Source: CAYVBE01 sp964448935
GTDB lineage: Bacteria > Planctomycetota > Brocadiia > SM23-32
DNA: 15,830 nt
Reading direction: 5' to 3'
Assembly (NCBI GenBank): GCA_964448935.1
Contig: CAYVBE010000086.1
Span: forward strand, 1-15,830
Of the stretch, positions 13,990 through 15,830 are shown piece after piece. Made by a program: the position numbers and the translations under genes. The notes under the pieces were generated by a model that saw only the letters and a program-made list of their open reading frames with translations, was not told where the DNA came from and searched no databases. Each line of letters begins with the position of its first letter. Position 1 is the first letter of the stretch.

Positions 13990-15830
13990 TCAGCCCTTAC
14001 GCCGGCGCACGCTGATGCACGGGGACTCCAGCATCCCGGTCGGCACCAGGTTGTATTCCTCCTGCCACTCGTCGCCGCCGGAGACGAACTGCCACGGCCC
14101 GGTCCAGCGCGGATGCGACTCCGTGTGGTGCAGCGGTCCGAAGGCGTTGCGGCGGTGGCCGACCACCTCGACGGCCAGTTCGAACTCTCCGCCGCCGTCG
14201 AGCAGATCGGTTACCTCCAACTCGTAGGGCGGCCAGCCGACGGTGCCGGCATCGCGACCGTCCACCAGCACGCGGACGCACGCACCCTTGAACCGGGGCA
14301 TCTCCACGAACACCGCTTCGCCTTCGCCCGTCTTCGCCTTGAGTGCGGCCCGGAAGACCACCGAACCCGAGTAGAAGGGCAGCCCCTGCTCCGTCCAGTC
14401 GCCTACGCCCACCTGTGGCGCGCTGCCGGTGATGCGGCACTCCGCGCCGTCCACTTCCACGGAGAAACCGCCCAGCAGGAAGCAGGTCTCCAGGTTGCAG
14501 TCCGCGTCCACGGTGGCGGAGAGCGTAAGCTCGTTCTCGCCCGCCACCAGGGCCGCCGCGTCCACCGGGATCGTGCGGATGGAGCGATCCGTCCACCAGC
14601 CGCACTCGGCGTCCACGCTCACGGGGTTCCCGTTCAGCGATATCTCGAAGTATTCGGGGTTCTCCAGGCCCAGGAAGAGCGGCCCGGCCGGCGGTTCCGT
14701 CACGGTGAACCGGTAGCGCAGGTCCACCTCGCCGGTGGGGCCTTCGGTCTCTTTGCGCGCCCAGGGCTGCACCATCCGCCCGCCACGCAGCGGCAGGCCG
14801 ATGGCCTTCCGGATCTCCTCGTCCGCCTTGAGTATCTCCAGCGGGCCGCACCAGTCGCCGCCGTTCACCCGGTACTCGGGCCGGTCCAGCGCCAGGACGT
14901 TATGGTCGGTCAGTTCACTCGTCCACGCATCGTCCGGCAGTTCCACGGATCGGACCTCTTCGTATTCCGGCAGCGGTGGCAGCGCCTCGTCCTGCTGCGC
15001 TATCGCGAACAGGCGGCTCCCGCTGGGCGGCATCTCCGTGCGGAAGCGCACGCTCTCGCCATCCGCCTCGGCTTCGGCCGCGCAGCGTTCCCCGGTCTCG
15101 GCGTCCCAGAGCTGGACCTGGCCGCTCGCTTCCACGCTGACGGTCAGCGGGCCGGTGGGGTTCTCCCGGTCCGTGTTGCAGATGAACAACCGCAGCGCGT
15201 CGCCGTCCCGGCGCAGGTGGTAGAGCACGCCCTGCTTCTCGGCGCCGTCGCCGTCCGCGATGCTCACGGACCGCGCTCCTGCGCAGGCCTCCGCGATGGC
15301 GTCCGGGTCGAAGGGCACCGTGCGGCAGCGGTCCGCCAGGGCGGCGGCCCGATCGGACATCTCGCAGTCCTCCCAGGCGGGAACGGGCTCGCAGAAGACC
15401 AGGTCACCGCCCGCGTCGGCGAACTCCTCGAGCAGGTTCAGGGTGGTGGTCCGCAGCGTGCTCACCGGAGGCACCAGGACGGTGCTGTATTCAGCTTCTC
15501 TGACTTGGAACGTGGCCGGTTCTTCGGACTTCACCAGGCCGAGGCGGGACATCATCTCCTCGTCGCCGTAGTCGAAGTCCAGGTGGCGGTCCAGCAGCCA
15601 GTCAATCAGGGCGCGGAACTGGTCGTCCAGCCGGCCGATCTCGGGGTCCGCCTCGTGCCAGCCCGGCACGGCGCGCGCCCAGACGCTCTCCACGGGATGG
15701 AGCACCAGCAGCCTGCGCACGGCCTCGCCTCGGCTCAGAGCGGCGTTGACCCGCGCGAAGTAGTCCTCGAGGCATCCGTAGCGCTCCCACCACGGGGACT
15801 GGTAGTGGATGGAGGCGGGGTAGTCGCGCT
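13990..15830 (-). CDS. Glycoside-hydrolase-like protein with C-terminal sugar-binding beta-sandwich, 5' end outside window
   Basis: The frame is open from the right edge to TGA at 13990, 613 codons; a GTG at 15720 is internal, because the sequence before it is plainly coding (IHYQSPWWERYGCLEDYFAR). That segment, followed by RLLVLHPVESVW, is typical of large hydrolases resembling GH106 alpha-L-rhamnosidases and beta-galactosidase-like relatives. In these a TIM-barrel end leads into an amidotransferase-like domain, here about 15700-15200 (TVLVPPVSTLR, EFADAGGDLVFCEP). The final 300 residues are beta-sandwich domains with a galactose-binding-like look (LRYRFTVTEPP, FEISLNGNPV, VRVLVDGRDAGTVGWPPYEL). 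The catalytic part lies beyond the window, so family and substrate stay open. It is convergent with tatC, six bases apart. Confidence 0.78.
   Translation of the reverse strand, partial: RDYPASIHYQSPWWERYGCLEDYFARVNAALSRGEAVRRLLVLHPVESVWARAVPGWHEADPEIGRLDDQFRALIDWLLDRHLDFDYGDEEMMSRLGLVKSEEPATFQVREAEYSTVLVPPVSTLRTTTLNLLEEFADAGGDLVFCEPVPAWEDCEMSDRAAALADRCRTVPFDPDAIAEACAGARSVSIADGDGAEKQGVLYHLRRDGDALRLFICNTDRENPTGPLTVSVEASGQVQLWDAETGERCAAEAEADGESVRFRTEMPPSGSRLFAIAQQDEALPPLPEYEEVRSVELPDDAWTSELTDHNVLALDRPEYRVNGGDWCGPLEILKADEEIRKAIGLPLRGGRMVQPWARKETEGPTGEVDLRYRFTVTEPPAGPLFLGLENPEYFEISLNGNPVSVDAECGWWTDRSIRTIPVDAAALVAGENELTLSATVDADCNLETCFLLGGFSVEVDGAECRITGSAPQVGVGDWTEQGLPFYSGSVVFRAALKAKTGEGEAVFVEMPRFKGACVRVLVDGRDAGTVGWPPYELEVTDLLDGGGEFELAVEVVGHRRNAFGPLHHTESHPRWTGPWQFVSGGDEWQEEYNLVPTGMLESPCISVRRRKG

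Noticed and set aside
12550..14015. Long ORFs overlapping tatC (minus 12550-13953 and plus 12597-14015)
   Set aside because: They are out-of-frame shadows; the TatC motifs and membrane segments are in the 12658-13983 frame.

Overview
The window is GC-rich bacterial DNA, densely packed on both strands, and devoted mainly to polysaccharide breakdown. It encodes three or four glycoside-hydrolase-type proteins, a sialidase-like Asp-box protein, a GntR-controlled ABC transporter, an ImmA/IrrE–DUF4411 toxin-antitoxin-like pair, and a TatC with a large extra C-terminal domain. This repertoire (multi-domain clan GH-A enzymes, extended TatC, frequent signal peptides) is what one sees in carbohydrate-specialist Gram-negative lineages such as Planctomycetota, Lentisphaerota, Kiritimatiellota or Hydrogenedentota. 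That placement is inference; no rRNA or marker gene fixes it. TGA is used as a normal stop by most genes here.

Layout. 1-724 (minus): start of a secreted protein with an amidotransferase-like fold, cut by the left edge. 725-1137: divergent promoter region. 1138-3954 (plus): secreted 938-residue glycoside hydrolase with catalytic Glu pair E438/E631. 4042-5696 (minus): less GC-rich island with a Xre/ImmA-type metallopeptidase-regulator overlapping a DUF4411 PIN-like gene that carries one in-frame TGA at a probable Trp position. 5697-6290: mostly non-coding, with hairpins including a REP-like GTAG palindrome. 6291-9784 (minus): a sialidase-like protein downstream of a second, signal-less paralogue of the glycoside hydrolase. 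10021-12399 (minus): four genes (gntR, ABC ATPase, two membrane proteins) chained by three 4-nt ATGA overlaps behind a near-consensus sigma-70 promoter whose -10 box lies inside an inverted repeat. 12658-13983 (plus): tatC fused to a seventh membrane segment and a FecR-like domain. 13990-15830 (minus): C-terminal two thirds or so of another glycoside-hydrolase-like protein, cut by the right edge.

How it may work together. The secreted hydrolases would attack an external glycan, and the signal-less paralogue plus the Asp-box protein could finish fragments in the cytoplasm. The GntR/ABC cassette is of the YtrA/YtrB type (small-molecule-responsive repressor plus a transporter with separate membrane subunits). 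It lies upstream of, and on the same strand as, the second hydrolase, so read-through is possible, though a separate weak promoter can be drawn before the hydrolase. The most unusual items are the TatC–FecR-like fusion and the DUF4411 gene whose only lesion is a TGA in place of a likely TGG.
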